Positions 38,181-49,359 of a stretch of 64,000 bases of DNA are shown in pieces. The translations under genes and the position numbers were made by a program. A model generated the notes under the pieces. The model was given only the letters and a program-made list of their open reading frames with translations. It did no database searches and was not told the DNA's origin. Positions within the stretch are counted from its first letter, which is position 1, and each line of letters opens with the position of its first letter. The stretch comes from Portulaca oleracea (taxonomy: Eukaryota; Streptophyta; Magnoliopsida; Caryophyllales; Portulacaceae): NCBI GenBank assembly GCA_029582165.1, contig CM055890.1, positions 2,460,044-2,524,043 of the forward strand. The letters run 5' to 3'.

Positions 38181-38733
38181 AGGGTTTTTGGCTCAAGATA
38201 ATCCGAACTCGGAGGTCATTGGCTGAAAATACTCCAAATAACTTTTTCGCTAAAAATAATCCAAACTTGTGATTTATTTACTCGGACTAAACCGAAATAT
38301 ATTTCCGGCGTTGGAATGCCGACTGGGCAGCATGAGCACTTGTTTCTTTAATTGATTTTGGTTTTGAATTTTTTTAAAGTTTATTTAGACCCTAACTCAC
38401 TTAAACTTATAATGACATGCCAATGGATTAAGAATAAAAACACTTTAACATAATAAAAGTTGAGTTCGATTATTTTTATTTTCAATCTACTGCCATGTCA
38501 TTATAAGTTTAAGTGAGTTGGGGTCTAAATAAACTTTAAAAAAATTCAAAACCAAAATCAATTAAAGAAACATGTGCTCAGGCTACCATGTCAGCATTCC
38601 GACGCCGGAAATAGATTTCGGTTTAGTCCGAGTAAATAGGTTACAAGTTTGGATTATTTTCAGCCAAAAAGTGAGTTTGGATTATTTTTAGCAAATGACC
38701 TCCGACTTTGGATTATTTTGAGCCGTAAACCCT
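38181..38733. mobile_element. Foldback (long inverted repeat) element, 553 bp
   Basis: Almost the whole element folds on itself. The left arm (38181 to about 38431, starting AGGGTTTTTGGCTCAAGATAA) is complementary to the right arm (about 38492-38733, ending TTATTTTGAGCCGTAAACCCT). The unpaired centre is only about 60 bp. The arms carry repeated ATAATCCAAACT words. No ORF is present. It looks like a foldback or Mutator-like MITE. Flanking DNA is too AT-rich to define a target duplication. Confidence 0.8.
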
Positions 38734-38807
38734 ATTTAAAATTAAATGAAGAATATTGAGCTCAAACCCTAGGCCTCCAGAGCCTATAATTTTTTTTTTT
38801 TTTTGCA

Positions 38808-39204
38808 ATGATGTTTTCATTTTTTGCATTAATTACATTAAGAATGTTGTTTTCCAATATTGTGTTGTTTTCTTTGATTTTAGATTCTTTAGCTCAATGT
38901 CATTCAAGGACTTTGATGGTTAAATGTATGCCCTATGTAAGCTTTATAATTTTTCTCTTTGTTTTACCTTTGATTATTGTTATGGAAAATTCTTTTATTG
39001 GAGCCATGAACATAGGAAGGGATATGTGTCTTGCAGACAGTGCAACAACACGCGCTATTTTCAAGAATACGAAATATTTTTCTTATTTATTGAAGAAAGA
39101 AGCAAATCTTAGCTTTATTTCGGGTAGTTCAAATTGAATCGAAGGCTCCGGAAGAGCCCATATAACACTACCCAGTGGGACTATATTTCATATTGATGAG
39201 TATT
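38808..39204 (+). pseudogene. Ty1/copia gag-protease fragment
   Basis: From about 38980 the reading MENSFIGAMNIGRDMCLADS matches the linker and protease start of plant Ty1/copia polyproteins, and the open frame continues with ATTRAIFKNTKYFSYL and ISGSSN. An in-frame TGA follows at 39135-39137. After it the same frame still reads IEGSGRAHITLP and SGTIFHIDEY up to 39204. There the sequence is cut by the LTR of the minus-strand Athila-like element. The Asp of DSATT would be the catalytic aspartate. The part before 38980 is hydrophobic and not recognisable. Confidence 0.6.
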
Positions 39205-41009
39205 TGACAGGGCCTAAACGCACGGTGTACGTAGTAGCACATCAAGGTCGATCCCACAGGGACTCAATTAGCAGCTTAATAAACTAGACTCTATCACGAT
39301 TGCTAAGCTAATCAGGTTTTAGGATTTTTGAAAAGATTTAAAAACTAATTAAACAAATAAAGCAAGGAAAACAATCAGAGATTTAATCAATAGAGAAAGA
39401 CTTCTAGGGAGATGCTAACCTAACAACAAGTTCGATTACTAAAACTTAGCCTGCAATCATACATTCAAGAACGAATCAAGAATCGACAACCTCTGAATTA
39501 TATCGCCCTTTCGATGCTAAATAGAATTATTCTAAACAACCTAATCAACAACTTTCGTCTGCATTTTAGGTTAAACAGAATTGAAGGTCTCAAAAAGTTA
39601 GGTTATCTAATGATTCCCTAGTTCACTACTCCTTTCTCAACTTTCGCAAACTTAAGTAGACAGGTTGGTAGTCAGATTACCCTAATTCAGCTTTCAGTAC
39701 TTCTCAGGTTAATCTCTAACTCATGAGTATTCGAGCGCTCAAAGAACACACATGAACATGTAAAACACAACCTTCTATTGATTCTAATCAAGAATTCATG
39801 CACAAACTAATAACATTGAATCAAACTACATTGTTTCGGGTTGCAAAACCCTAGAATTCGAGGAAATTACTCACTCATGTTCAAGAAAAGCACAACACAA
39901 GTTCCAAACATCATGATTAATTCTCAAAACAAGGAAAGAAATCGAAAAAGATACAAACTACAAGGAATACGATCATCGAGCCTTTCGATCCCGAGGCGGA
40001 GTCTTCCTCACGAGCGTTGATAATTTCTTCCTGAATCTCGAACTTCGCTCCTCTTCGAATTAATGTTAATCTTGAATCTTGATGGAGTAATCGATGAGAG
40101 GATGATTTGATTAGGGTTTATCGTTTGTTCTCTCGTGAAAGGGTGGATGAAAATCATGGAAGAGTGAAACATAGGATGATCGTATATGATGAATGAATGA
40201 TAAAAAAAATAATAATTGCGGCTCCTTTTTTTTACTTGCAGAACACGCCCAGCACACGCAGCAGTAATCACCGCCACAGACCTTGGCTTCTGCCATGCAC
40301 AACCCGTTATACACGCTGCTCTTTCTTTGTTCTGCTGGCCGAATCAAATGGCCCCCCTTCTCTTTTTGATTGGGCCATGTGATTGGACCGCACGAAGAGT
40401 TAAATTGCCTCCCCCCACTTCTCTTTCTTTGTTCATGAATGAGCCGTGTGGATGGTGATCAAAGCGCACTTCTCTTCTTTTCTATTGGGCTCATGATGTG
40501 CTGAATGAATGGATTCAATTGCAATTAATCACCTCCAAAATTGCTTCCTTTGGTGATTGGATCGAGTGAGTCCATGGCCCTCAATTTTCTTCTTCATTTG
40601 ATTGGGCCGAAGGAATTGGTTGAGCCAATGAAGTGAATAGCTGGCCTAAAAGTGAAGTGCTGCTGCTGCCTTTTCTCGCGCAAAAACGTGACCAGCTGCC
40701 ACCAGCCACGGTCTGTGGGTTCCACCACGGGCTGACCGTGGTGGCCCCTGGCCATGGGCTTCGTCGTCCGTTCAATCCTAAATTCGTACTACGGTTTGGT
40801 ATTAGTTGCGGAGGTTCGTTGTGTACTCAATCTCGTCAAATGTTGAGAGAAAATTAATGTTTTTGCCTCAAAACCTATAAATTCACATCAAAAATAACAA
40901 CACCAAGTGTAGTAGGGAAATTGAAATAAAAATCAAGGTTCACACATAAGATTATCCCTAATTCACTATTGAAAACCCCTAAAAACATAGTCATGAAACG
41001 CAGTCATCA
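39205..41009 (-). mobile_element. 3' LTR of the gag-protease element (1805 bp)
   Basis: On the minus strand it starts TGATGACTGCG at 41009 after the polypurine tract and ends near CCCTGTCA at 39205. Its lower-coordinate end holds the conserved Athila LTR 3' end (GTCGATCCCACAGGGACT on the plus strand). It aligns throughout with 45203-46935, with scattered substitutions and an indel of about 20 bp near 40320/46320, so the copy is not recent. Confidence 0.88.
40722..40744. promoter_or_regulatory. GC-rich hairpin in the 3' LTR U3
   Basis: CCACCACGG and CCGTGGTGG form a perfect 9-bp inverted repeat around a 5-base loop, about 270 bp inside the LTR start. It is this family's version of the CCGTG/CACGG dyad seen in the other LTRs. 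Confidence 0.6.
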
Positions 41010-41024
41010 AATCTCCCCATGCTT
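41010..41024 (-). other. Polypurine tract of the gag-protease element
   Basis: On the minus strand AAGCATGGGGAGATT immediately precedes the LTR start TGATGA. It follows the hairpin-like CTTGCTTGGGGACAAGCAAG, also present before the LTR of the plus-strand Athila element. Confidence 0.75.
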
Positions 41025-42480
41025 ACTCCTTGCTTGTCCCCAAGCAAGTACAAGACTCAAACAAGATGAAAGGACTTGAAAAGGAAAAGAAATCTCTACT
41101 CACACCTCCTCTAATAAAAAGGGCATATTAGAAAGCCAAAACAAGCATACACAAAGAGACTCCCTAGCGAGAACAAGAATTAATTTGAAACAAAAATTGC
41201 TGTTAGAAATATAATCACAAGCCAGGAAGCAACACAAGTAGGCTATCACAACTCAAATGCAATCAAAATTCATTCACATGTTTGGCGAACTAGTTGGGAT
41301 CGGTAGGACCTCACTTTAGGGTATGTGAATCACTCCCCTCATGTGTTTGCAAAAGATATAACGATTCGCTCAAAACCTACCATAAGCTTGACAAGACTCT
41401 CGATCCTCTACTGCTATAGACAATATGTACAAATGTTAATCATGAGGACTTTTCAAGGGTTGTAATGGGGCTTATGTGTAGGGTAAGGAGGGAATTCATT
41501 TGGGTAATGTGGAGCTAAGAGCCAAGGACCTAAAGAGCAACACTCCCAATACATATAGCACAACGCTTCTTATATCAAACCGAATGAAGCATAAATACCT
41601 TCCCCATCGAAGTAGAATAAAGGAAGAGTTAATATAAGCAAGAAAACCACCATGTCATTCACCTTATTCTTAGAAGCTTCTTTTTTTCTTAATACTTTTC
41701 ATTCTTTTTTTTTCTTTTTTTTTGTGGTGAACAGCATAGATACATAAAGATAGACTCATTTCCTTTCAACCCAATTTCAACCTCAAATGAAAAGAGGGGA
41801 TAAGTAATGATTATGAACAATGCTTCCCTCATCAAGTAAACCAACCAAAGTCACCAACAATTAGACAACAAAACTGCCCACAACTGAATTGTTGCTCCAC
41901 TAACTTGGCTAAAAGGATATGGGATTAAGAACAGGCCAAGGGTGCACACTTATAGGGTAACAACAAGACAGGAAAAATGGTTAGTAAAGGGCTAGCAAAA
42001 AGGGGTCATATTGTTAGGTGGCTTTTTGGCTATGTGGCTTCAAACTGGGCCTCAATTATATTAACACAATGCACAAGTCAAATGCAGTTTCAAAGAGAGT
42101 CAAAGCAAGTTCTAGAGATGCAAACATAGTAAGGTCACACTTAAAAGAAAATGAGACTATAAAAATGATAGTCTTTTAGGCTCAAGAAGTCTCACGGGTT
42201 AACCTACCACAATCACTGCAATTAGTTCCTTTGATGTACCAAACATATAAACTTCACTATCATGCACAAGAGTCATTCAAGACTAGATGAATCACAAACA
42301 AGACAAGCAACCTAAATCAAACAAACAACCAAATTTCTTTCATCATCTGCATCAAGGCGGAAATCACATGAGTACACACTTGCAATGACAATCCAAATAT
42401 ACACCATAAAGAACTTAACATAGGAGGGTTTTCACAATCAAAACAAAATAAAACAAAATAAAACCTAATAAAGCAATTAA
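41025..42480 (-). other. 3' untranslated region of the gag-protease element
   Basis: About 1.45 kb without a usable reading frame. It has polypyrimidine runs (41685-41725) and A-rich stretches. In position and style it corresponds to the UTR part of the tandem array at 1-26930, but by eye it is not the same sequence. Confidence 0.7.
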
Positions 42481-42483
42481 ATG

Positions 42484-42520
42484 CTTGGGTTGCCTCCCAA
42501 GAAGTGCTAGTTTAACGTCT
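42484..42520 (-). other. Conserved Athila motif after the last ORF
   Basis: On the minus strand this reads GACGTTAAACTAGCACTT followed by CTTGGGAGGCAACCCAAGC. The plus-strand element has nearly the same words after its integrase (51625-51658). The CTTGGG/CCCAAG ends can pair. It marks where coding DNA stops in both elements. Confidence 0.7.
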
Positions 42521-42624
42521 TTAGCTAGACGAAACTCACCTCAGTCCAGGGAATGCTCCACATCATAGTCAAACTCTTTTGGAACACCATTAGCATGTGT
42601 TCCCCCAAAGTCTCGAAGTCGAAC

Positions 42625-43512
42625 TCACCAGCAAGGGTCGAACTGATCACCTTCCTCAGCAATGGAAGGCATCTTCGAATCAAACCTGCAAAACTTTCTC
42701 AACCAATCCTCATTAGTAGCATAAGACCTGTCCTTGGTGATGTTAGGTTCGAATTCAACAACTTGTACCCAATCCATCGCGTCACCGAGTACATGGCTCT
42801 CAGGAAATACATAATCAGACTCATCATTTCCAATCACATCAACACTACAGCAAGAAGAAACATCATGAGGCATATGTTCACGAAACAGATTAAATTCAAC
42901 CTCATGTTCCCCAAACTTAAAACTCATCTTCCCCTTTTTTACATCTATTACGCACCCAACAGTGGCAAGGAAAGGTCTTCCCAAAATAATTTGGGTACGG
43001 GTGTCCTCAGCCATATCAAGAATCACAAAATCCACAGGCACATAATAGTCTCCTACCTTAAGAGGAAAGTCCTGTAAAATACCCATGGGGTACTTAACAA
43101 AACGATCAGCCATTTGCAGTGACATGGCGGTAGGTCTTAGCTCACATAGGTTCAGTCTCTTATAAAGGGAATAAGGCATCAAGCTTACACTTGAGCCCAC
43201 ATCACATAAGGCACGGTTGATGTTCATAGTTCCTAGGCCACAAGAAATAGTGAAACTTCCGGGGTCCTTAAGCTTTGGAGTAAGCTTATTCAAGACAACA
43301 GAGCTACACTCCTCATTCAATGCTATTTCCTCACAGTCATCTATTTTTCTTTTCTTGGAGAGAATCTCCTTCAAGAATTTAGCATACAAAGGCATTTGGG
43401 ACAAAGCATCAAAAAAAGGAACATTCACATTTAACTTTTTCAGCATGCCAAGGAATTTCCCAAATTGAACATCGGTCTTAGACTTAGCAAGCCTAGAAGG
43501 GAATGGATAGGG
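42625..43512 (-). pseudogene. Aspartic protease region of the gag-protease element
   Basis: An open stretch of 273 codons (43446-42625) contains the retropepsin-like core: ALCDVGSSVSLMPYSLYKRL, with D-V-G at the catalytic triad, PMGILQDFPLKVG, and the late motif IILGRPFLATVGCVIDV. Athila proteases commonly have D-L-G rather than D-T-G, so D-V-G may be functional. The part upstream to about 43512 belongs to the same domain, but a frameshift near 43500 separates it from the gag C-terminus. The protein ends at 42625 with no link to RT. The enzyme would process Gag in the virus-like particle. Confidence 0.85.
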
Positions 43513-44287
43513 GGCACATAAACTCTAGGTGGTGGTGATGGTTGAGGGATTTCAGCACTACCCTCATTGACGGACTCTTTCTCATGGTCTTTCTCCTCTT
43601 CACTCTCTTTCTCAACACTCCTCTCAATCAAATCTCCCCATGCTTGGCATTTGGCATCTCGAGTCCCTTAAGCCGTGTCCCACTCCTCAAAACTATAGCA
43701 TTGCAATGCTCTTTAGAGTTAGGTATGGGTGGTCCAAGAGGGGTGGTGGAAGTACCAGACTGAATAGCTATCTGGTTCTCAAGTATTTGGTTGTGGGTGG
43801 ATAAAAGGTCAACCTTAGTGGCTAAAGCCTTAATCACCTCATCTTGTTTTTGTTGATGCTCGAATTGCTTTTGTTGGGACAAGGGCATGGCTTTCATCAT
43901 GACCTCTAAGTCAGGATTTTTAGAGGCTTGGTAAGGTTGAGTGGATGGTCTTTGTCCTTGTGGGTGACCCAATTGGTTCCGGTAAGAAGGATTAGAATGG
44001 GGTCTCAAACCGAGTTGTATGTGTTGGAGTAGGGGGTCAAAGAGGGATCTATGGGTAGGATTACCAACAAAGTTGGCTTGGTCAGGTTGCGCACTACTAC
44101 CCACCCCATTGTCCCAATAAAGGGTAGCATGGTCAAAAGAGTAACAGGAATCACATTGGGGAGGAGGGGAAGCATTCGCATGCATTCTTTCCATCTTTTC
44201 ATTTATAGCATCAAGTTTCGCAGAAAGCAATGTGATAGCATCAACAGAATACTTACCTCCCGTCCTCATGGAACGGGTCGTGACCAT
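43440..44287 (-). pseudogene. Gag C-terminal part with degenerate zinc knuckle
   Basis: From 44287 to 43628 an open frame reads through a zinc-knuckle-like motif, CDSCYSFDHATLYW, in which the last Cys of CX2CX4HX4C is Trp. It then passes through a Gln/Pro-rich stretch to a leucine-heptad region (KALATKVDLLSTHNQILENQ), probably a coiled coil. Its first 22 bases overlap the upstream gag frame, and a frameshift near 44270 separates the two. An in-frame stop lies at 43628. A short acidic stretch (EKESEEEKDHEKESVNEG, 43631-43560) follows in a shifted frame. In family members this region links capsid to protease and binds the element RNA. Confidence 0.75.
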
Positions 44288-45042
44288 TGGTGACTGTTTG
44301 ACGCCGTTTGCTCAATCAGCTCATGAAGCTCCTCCACCGTCTTGCTCATGATATTTCCTCCAGCACTTGCAAGGATCGTCGCTCTAAGATTGTCGTCCAC
44401 CCCATTGTAGAAGGCTTGGATAGGAACCCATAGCTCGAAACCATGCTGGGGGCATTGGCGAAGCAACTCCTTGAATCTCTCCCATGCATCATATAATATC
44501 TCATCTGGCTCTTGGGAGAAAGTGGAAATCTGATTTCGAAGACTTGTCAGCTTGCTTGGCGGAAAGTATTTAGCAAGGAACGCGCTCGCCAGCTGATCGA
44601 AAGTAGTGATGGAGTTCGGTGGTAGGGAATCCAGCCACTCCCATGCTCGATCCTCCAAGGAAAATGGGAATAACCTCAGCTTGATCGCGTCCGGCGAGGC
44701 TCCACTGGCTTTGAAGGTGTCATTTATTTGGCGGAAAACACGCAAATGTCGGTTAGGATCCTCGCTTGGGAGACCGTGGAAGGGCGTAGCATGTACTAGG
44801 CTGATGAGAGAATTCTTCAACTCAAAATCGTTCCCCACTTCAGGTAATTTGATGACGGTGGGTTGGTTTGTGACGTTCGGAGTCACATATTGGCCGAAAG
44901 TGATTGGTGGATCTTCTCCGCCGGCCATCTCAGACTGTTACGTAAGTGTCTCTTTACTAGCTTCTTCAAGTCTCTGCCGCTTCCTCCGGTGGAAAGTACT
45001 CTCTATTTCTGGATCGAACTCAAACTCCGGAGATTGTTGCAT
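44266..45042 (-). pseudogene. Gag N-terminal and capsid region
   Basis: The likely start is the ATG at 45042 (MQQSPEFEFDPEIE), because the plus-strand element at 60626 begins with a similar peptide. One in-frame TAA at 44938-44940 interrupts it. After the stop, 44928-44266 is open and contains the retrotransposon gag core: FHGLPSEDPNRHLRVF, IKLRLFPFSLEDRAWEWL, FLAKYFPPSKLTSLRNQI and LYDAWERFKELLRQCPQHGF. This core forms the particle shell. The region is nearly intact: one stop and one frameshift near 44270. Confidence 0.85.
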
Positions 45043-45178
45043 GCACAACAAAGATCCTAACAAAACAAAAATAAGAACACCAATGCAGTGAAACAAGAAA
45101 ATCAAAGAATAAGAAAAGAAAACAGAAAAACAGCTTAGTAAACCCAAGAGGTTTGTTTACCGACTACTAGGGACAAAG

Positions 45179-45196
45179 TCCCCGACAATGGCGCCA
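45179..45196 (-). other. tRNA-Asp primer binding site
   Basis: On the minus strand TGGCGCCATTGTCGGGGA matches the complement of the plant tRNA-Asp 3' end with two changes. It begins 6 bp inside the 5' LTR, the usual place for minus-strand cDNA priming in Athila/Tat elements. Confidence 0.82.
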
Positions 45197-45202
45197 AAAA
45201 CT

Positions 45203-46935
45203 TGACAAGCCTGCAAGCGCACGGTGCACGTAGTAGCACGTCAAGGTCGATCCCACAGGGACTCAATTAGCAGCTCAATAAACTAGACTCTATCACGATT
45301 GCTAAGCTAATAAGGTTTTAGGATTTTTGAAAAGGTTTAAAAATAACTAAACTAATAAAGCAAGGAAAACAATCGGGGATTTAATCAATAGAGAAAGACT
45401 TCTAGGGAGATGCTAACCTAACAATGAGTTCGATTACTAAAACCTAGCCTGCACAATCATACATTCAAGAACGAATCAAGAATCGACAACCTCTGAATTC
45501 TATCGCCCTTTCGATGCTAAATAGAATTATTCTAAACAACCTAATCAACAACTTTTGTCTGCATTTTAGGTTAAACAGAATTGAAGGTCTCAAAAAGTGA
45601 GGTTATCTAATGATTCCCTAGTTCACTACTCCTTTCTCAACTTTTGCAAACCTAAGTAGACAGGTTGGTAGTCATGTTACCCTAATTCAGCTTTCAGTAC
45701 TTCTCAGGTTAATCTCTAACTCATGAGTATTCGAGCGCTCAAAGAACACACATGAACATGTCAAACACAACCTTCTATTGATTCTAATCAAGAATTCATG
45801 CACAAACTAATAACATTGAATCAAACTACATTGTTTCGGGTTGCAAAACCCTAGAATTCGAGGAAATTACTCACTCATGTTCAAGAAAAGCACGACACAA
45901 GTTCCAAACATCATGATTAATTCTCAAAACAAGGAAAGAAATCGAAAAGAGATACAAATTACAAGGAATACGATCGTCGAGCCTTTCGATCCCGGGGCGG
46001 GGTCTTCCTCACGAGCGTTGATAATTTCTTCCTGAATCTCGAACTTCGCTCCTCTTCGAATTAATGTTACTCTTGAATCTTGATGGAGTAATCGATGAGA
46101 GGATGATTTGATTAGGGTTTATCGTTTGTTCTCTCTTGAAAGGGTGGATGAAAATCATGGAAGAGTCAAACGTAGGATGATCGTATATGAAGAATGAATG
46201 AAAAAAAATAATAATTGCGGCTCCTTTTTTTACTTGCAGAACACGCCCAGCACACGCAACAGTAATCACCGCCACAGACCGTGGCTTCTGCTACGGACAG
46301 CCCGTTGTACACGCTGCCTCGATTTCCTTTATTTGCTTCGCACCTCTTCGTTCTGCTGGCCGAATCAAATGGCCCCCCTTCTCTTTTTGATTGGGCCATG
46401 TGATTGGACTGCACGAAGAGTTAAATTGCCTCCCCCCACTTCTCTTTCTTTGTTCATGAATGAGCCGTATGGATGGTGATCAAAGCCCACTTCTCTTCTT
46501 TTCTATTGGGTTGATGGAGTGTTGAATGAATGGATTCAGTTGCAATTAATCGCCTCCAAAGTTGCTTCTTTTGGTGATTGGATCGAGTGAGCCCATGGCC
46601 CTGAATTTTCTTCTTCATTTGATTGGGCCGAAGGAATTGGTTGAGCCAATGAAGTGAATAGCTGGCCCAAAAGAGATGTGCTGCTGCTGCCTTTTCTCGC
46701 GTAAAAACGTGACCAACTGCCACCAGCCACGGTCCGTGGGTTCCACCACGGGCTGACCGTGGTGGCCCTTGTCCATGGGCTTCGTCGTCCGTTCAATCTC
46801 AAATTCATACCACGGTTCGGTATTTAGTGGCGAAGGTCCGTGGTGTACTCAATCTTGTCAAATGTTGATAGAAAATTGGTGTTTTGGCCGCAAAACCTAC
46901 AAATTCACATCAAAAACAGCACCTCCAAGTTAGGG
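45203..46935 (-). mobile_element. 5' LTR of the gag-protease element, truncated
   Basis: It aligns with the 3' LTR at 39205-41009 from its inner end (TGACAAGCCTGC at 45203) to about 46935. The outer part of roughly 75-130 bp is missing, and sequence of the plus-strand Athila element follows. No target duplication can therefore be tested. Confidence 0.85.
46743..46765. promoter_or_regulatory. GC-rich hairpin in the 5' LTR U3
   Basis: CCACCACGG / CCGTGGTGG with a 5-base loop, the same as in the 3' LTR at 40722-40744. Both arms are kept although the surrounding LTR has diverged. Confidence 0.6.
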
Positions 46936-47007
46936 AACATGAATCTAACCTATGGCCAAGTGATGATCTACTTGAGCTATGTTTATTATTTTGTGACTAT
47001 TTGTAGG

Positions 47008-48300
47008 ATGACAACCCCGAGGTTGCAATTTGTGCTGAGTTGTTGGAAGCATCCCCACCAATCCCACCGGGGTTTGCCAAGATTGAGAAGCTAGAGGTGG
47101 AAGAAGAGCCTACACATGGTGCGAAAAAGGCTCCGGAGGTAGAACTGAAACATCTTCCATCTTCCTTGAGGTATGAGTTTCTAGGTCCCAATTCCACATA
47201 TCCTGTCATTGTAAATGCAAACTTAAACAAATATGAAAAATCTGCTTTGTTGGAAGTTTTAAGATTGCATCGCAATGCCATAGGATACACTCTTGATGAC
47301 CTAAAGGGTATTCACCCTTCGTTTTGCATGCATCGCATCCTCATGGAGGAAAACCATAAGCAATCCATTGAGCATCAAAGGAGGCTTAATCCTACCATGA
47401 AAGATGTTGTGAAAAAAGAGGTTTTGAAATCGTTGAAGGCCGGTATTATCTACCCTATCTCTGATATTGAGTGGGTAAGCCCAGTCCATGTTGTGCCTAT
47501 AAAGGGGGGAATGACTGTTGTCAAAAATGATAAAAATGAATTGATCCCCACTAGAACGGTAACGGGTTGGCGAATGTGTATTGACTATAGGAAATTGAAC
47601 AAAGCCACCCGGAAAGACCACTTTCCCCTCCCTTTTGTAGACCAAATGCTAGAAAGACTTGCAAAGAATTCCCATTTTTGCTACCTAGATGGCTATTCCA
47701 GATTTTTCCAAATCCGGATTCACCCAAAAGACCAAGAGACAACCACTTTTACTTGTCCTTATGGAACCTTTGCATATCGGAGAATGCCTTTCGGGTTGTG
47801 TAATGCACCCGCTACTTTTCAAAGATGTATGATGGCTATATTCTCCCAATTTATTGAGGACATAATGGAGGTTTTTATGAATGATTTTTCTGTTTATGAC
47901 ACCTCATTTGAACATTGTTTAAATAATTTGAAAAAGGTGCTAAATCGATGTGAAGAAGTTAACTTGGTCTTGAATTGGGAAAGTGCCATTTTATGGTGCA
48001 AGAGGGGGTAGTTCTTGATCATGTTGCTTCATCTAAGGGCATTGAAGTTGATAGAGCAAAGGTGGAGGTGATTGAAAAATTGCCGCCACCAAATTCTGTA
48101 AAGGGAGTGAGGAGTTTTCTTGGACATGTTGGTTTTTACCGGCGGTTCATAAAATATTTTTCAAAAATTGCAAAACCACTCACCCAATTTCTCATCAAAG
48201 ATGTGCTCTTTGACTTTAATGAAGAATGCTTGAGTGCTTTTCTCAGGTTGAAGGAAGCTTTGGTCACCGCCCCATTGTACAAGCACCGGATTGGGATTTG
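47008..48300 (+). pseudogene. Reverse transcriptase region with a mutated catalytic aspartate
   Basis: Coding similarity begins near 47008 (DDNPEVAICAELLEASPP). The RT core then follows: GIIYPISDIEWVSPVHVVP, TGWRMCIDYRKLNKATRKD, FCYLDGYSRFFQIRIHP and RRMPFGLCNAPATFQRCM. The catalytic box, normally hydrophobic-x-D-D, reads F-M-N-D: the codon at 47880-47882 is AAT (Asn) where Asp is required for polymerisation. A one-base loss near 47982 shifts the frame, after which FLGHVGFYRRFIKYFSKIAK follows (the RT thumb/connection). A second shift lies near 48250-48270. At 48301-48305 the gene is cut by a solo LTR. TAG just before the first codon recognised here blocks any upstream frame. Confidence 0.9.
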
Positions 48301-48305
48301 CCCTT
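48301..48305 (+). repeat. Left target-site duplication of the 1.6-kb solo LTR
   Basis: CCCTT, repeated at 49905-49909. Removing the LTR and one copy rejoins the pol reading across the site. Confidence 0.9.
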
Positions 48306-49304
48306 TGATAAGCTGCAAGTGCACGGGTGTACGTGTAGCAAGTATCAAGGTCGATCCCACAGGGACTTTTCTAACTACGCACCAAACTAGCCTCCTAGGT
48401 GATTGCTAAATCGGTCGGGTTTTAGATTGAGAATAACTAATTCTAGTTCTAGTCACTAAAAAGGTCAAATAAATCAAATATTCACACAATTCACAATATG
48501 AAATCAATATGAGAAAGACGTTCAGGGGATAAAACCTAAGTCACTTTATGAATCAAACAAGTGGATTGAACATGTATGTCACTAATTTGGTACATTTTAG
48601 GGTCGATAATCGCATAAATTCTTTCGTAGCGAGCTTTTGGCAATGAAACGGATTGCTTAGTAAAATTGATCTCTTGGACTCTTTATTGTGTCAATTTTAT
48701 CTAAGTTAAAGATCAAATTATCAATGACCCCTAATCACAAAGTCTTCTATCTCTAGTCCACTTCATAAACCAGTTTAATCCTAAGGGCTCCGAATATCGA
48801 ATTTCTCCGTTCGGTACTTCATTCAACATTCTAAATTCATGCTAATGGTGATCAAGCAAAAGCAATGACATACATATTCAAAGGATAAATAAAATGCATT
48901 CAAACTAGATAAACAAACTTGTTCAATCCAACAATACTCAATCCATAAGAGAAACTTGAAAGGGATTATCCCCCAAACTAAAAGAAACTACTCACTACTC
49001 ATGTTCAAACACAAAACATATCAAAATCAATTCTAGAAAGCATGAAATATAAAAGAAAGAGAAGTAAACCGATATGGAAATCATTCCTCGCTTGAATGGT
49101 AGTCGGTGGGGACTTTTGCTCCTCCACGTCAATGGATTTCTTGAGAATCAATCTTCGAACACCAATAAACTCTCAATCTTCAACTAAGGATGAATGTGGA
49201 TGGATTTGTGGAGGAAGGGATGGATGATGGTAGAGATGGAGATGGATGGTGAATGGGAGTGAATGAATGAAGGTGGATGGTGACGGATGAATCAGCCGAA
49301 TCTA

Positions 49305-49317
49305 CAATTATATAGCC
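49305..49317 (-). promoter_or_regulatory. TATA-like box of the solo LTR
   Basis: On the minus strand GGCTATATAATTG lies about 45 bp downstream of the dyad cluster at 49360-49467. This is consistent with the core promoter of the LTR. Confidence 0.6.
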
Positions 49318-49359
49318 ATTAAGAGAAGTTGAAATGGCCAAATCGTCATAAACAGGGCC

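Larger units (their letters stand above)
39205..46935 (-). mobile_element. Athila-like gag-protease-only LTR retrotransposon
   Basis: Read on the minus strand the order is: truncated 5' LTR (46935-45203), tRNA-Asp primer site (45196-45179), gag (45042 to about 43628), protease (about 43512-42625), a conserved post-ORF motif, about 1.5 kb untranslated DNA, polypurine tract (41024-41010) and 3' LTR (41009-39205). There is no reverse transcriptase, RNase H or integrase between the protease stop and the 3' UTR. The element must therefore depend on enzymes from a relative, such as the plus-strand element next to it. It interrupts a copia fragment at 39204. Its outer 5' LTR end is lost at 46935. 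Confidence 0.88.

Noticed and set aside
39240..39265. GGTCGATCCCAC words as a tRNA B box
   Set aside because: They are part of the conserved Athila LTR end. No cloverleaf or A box is present.
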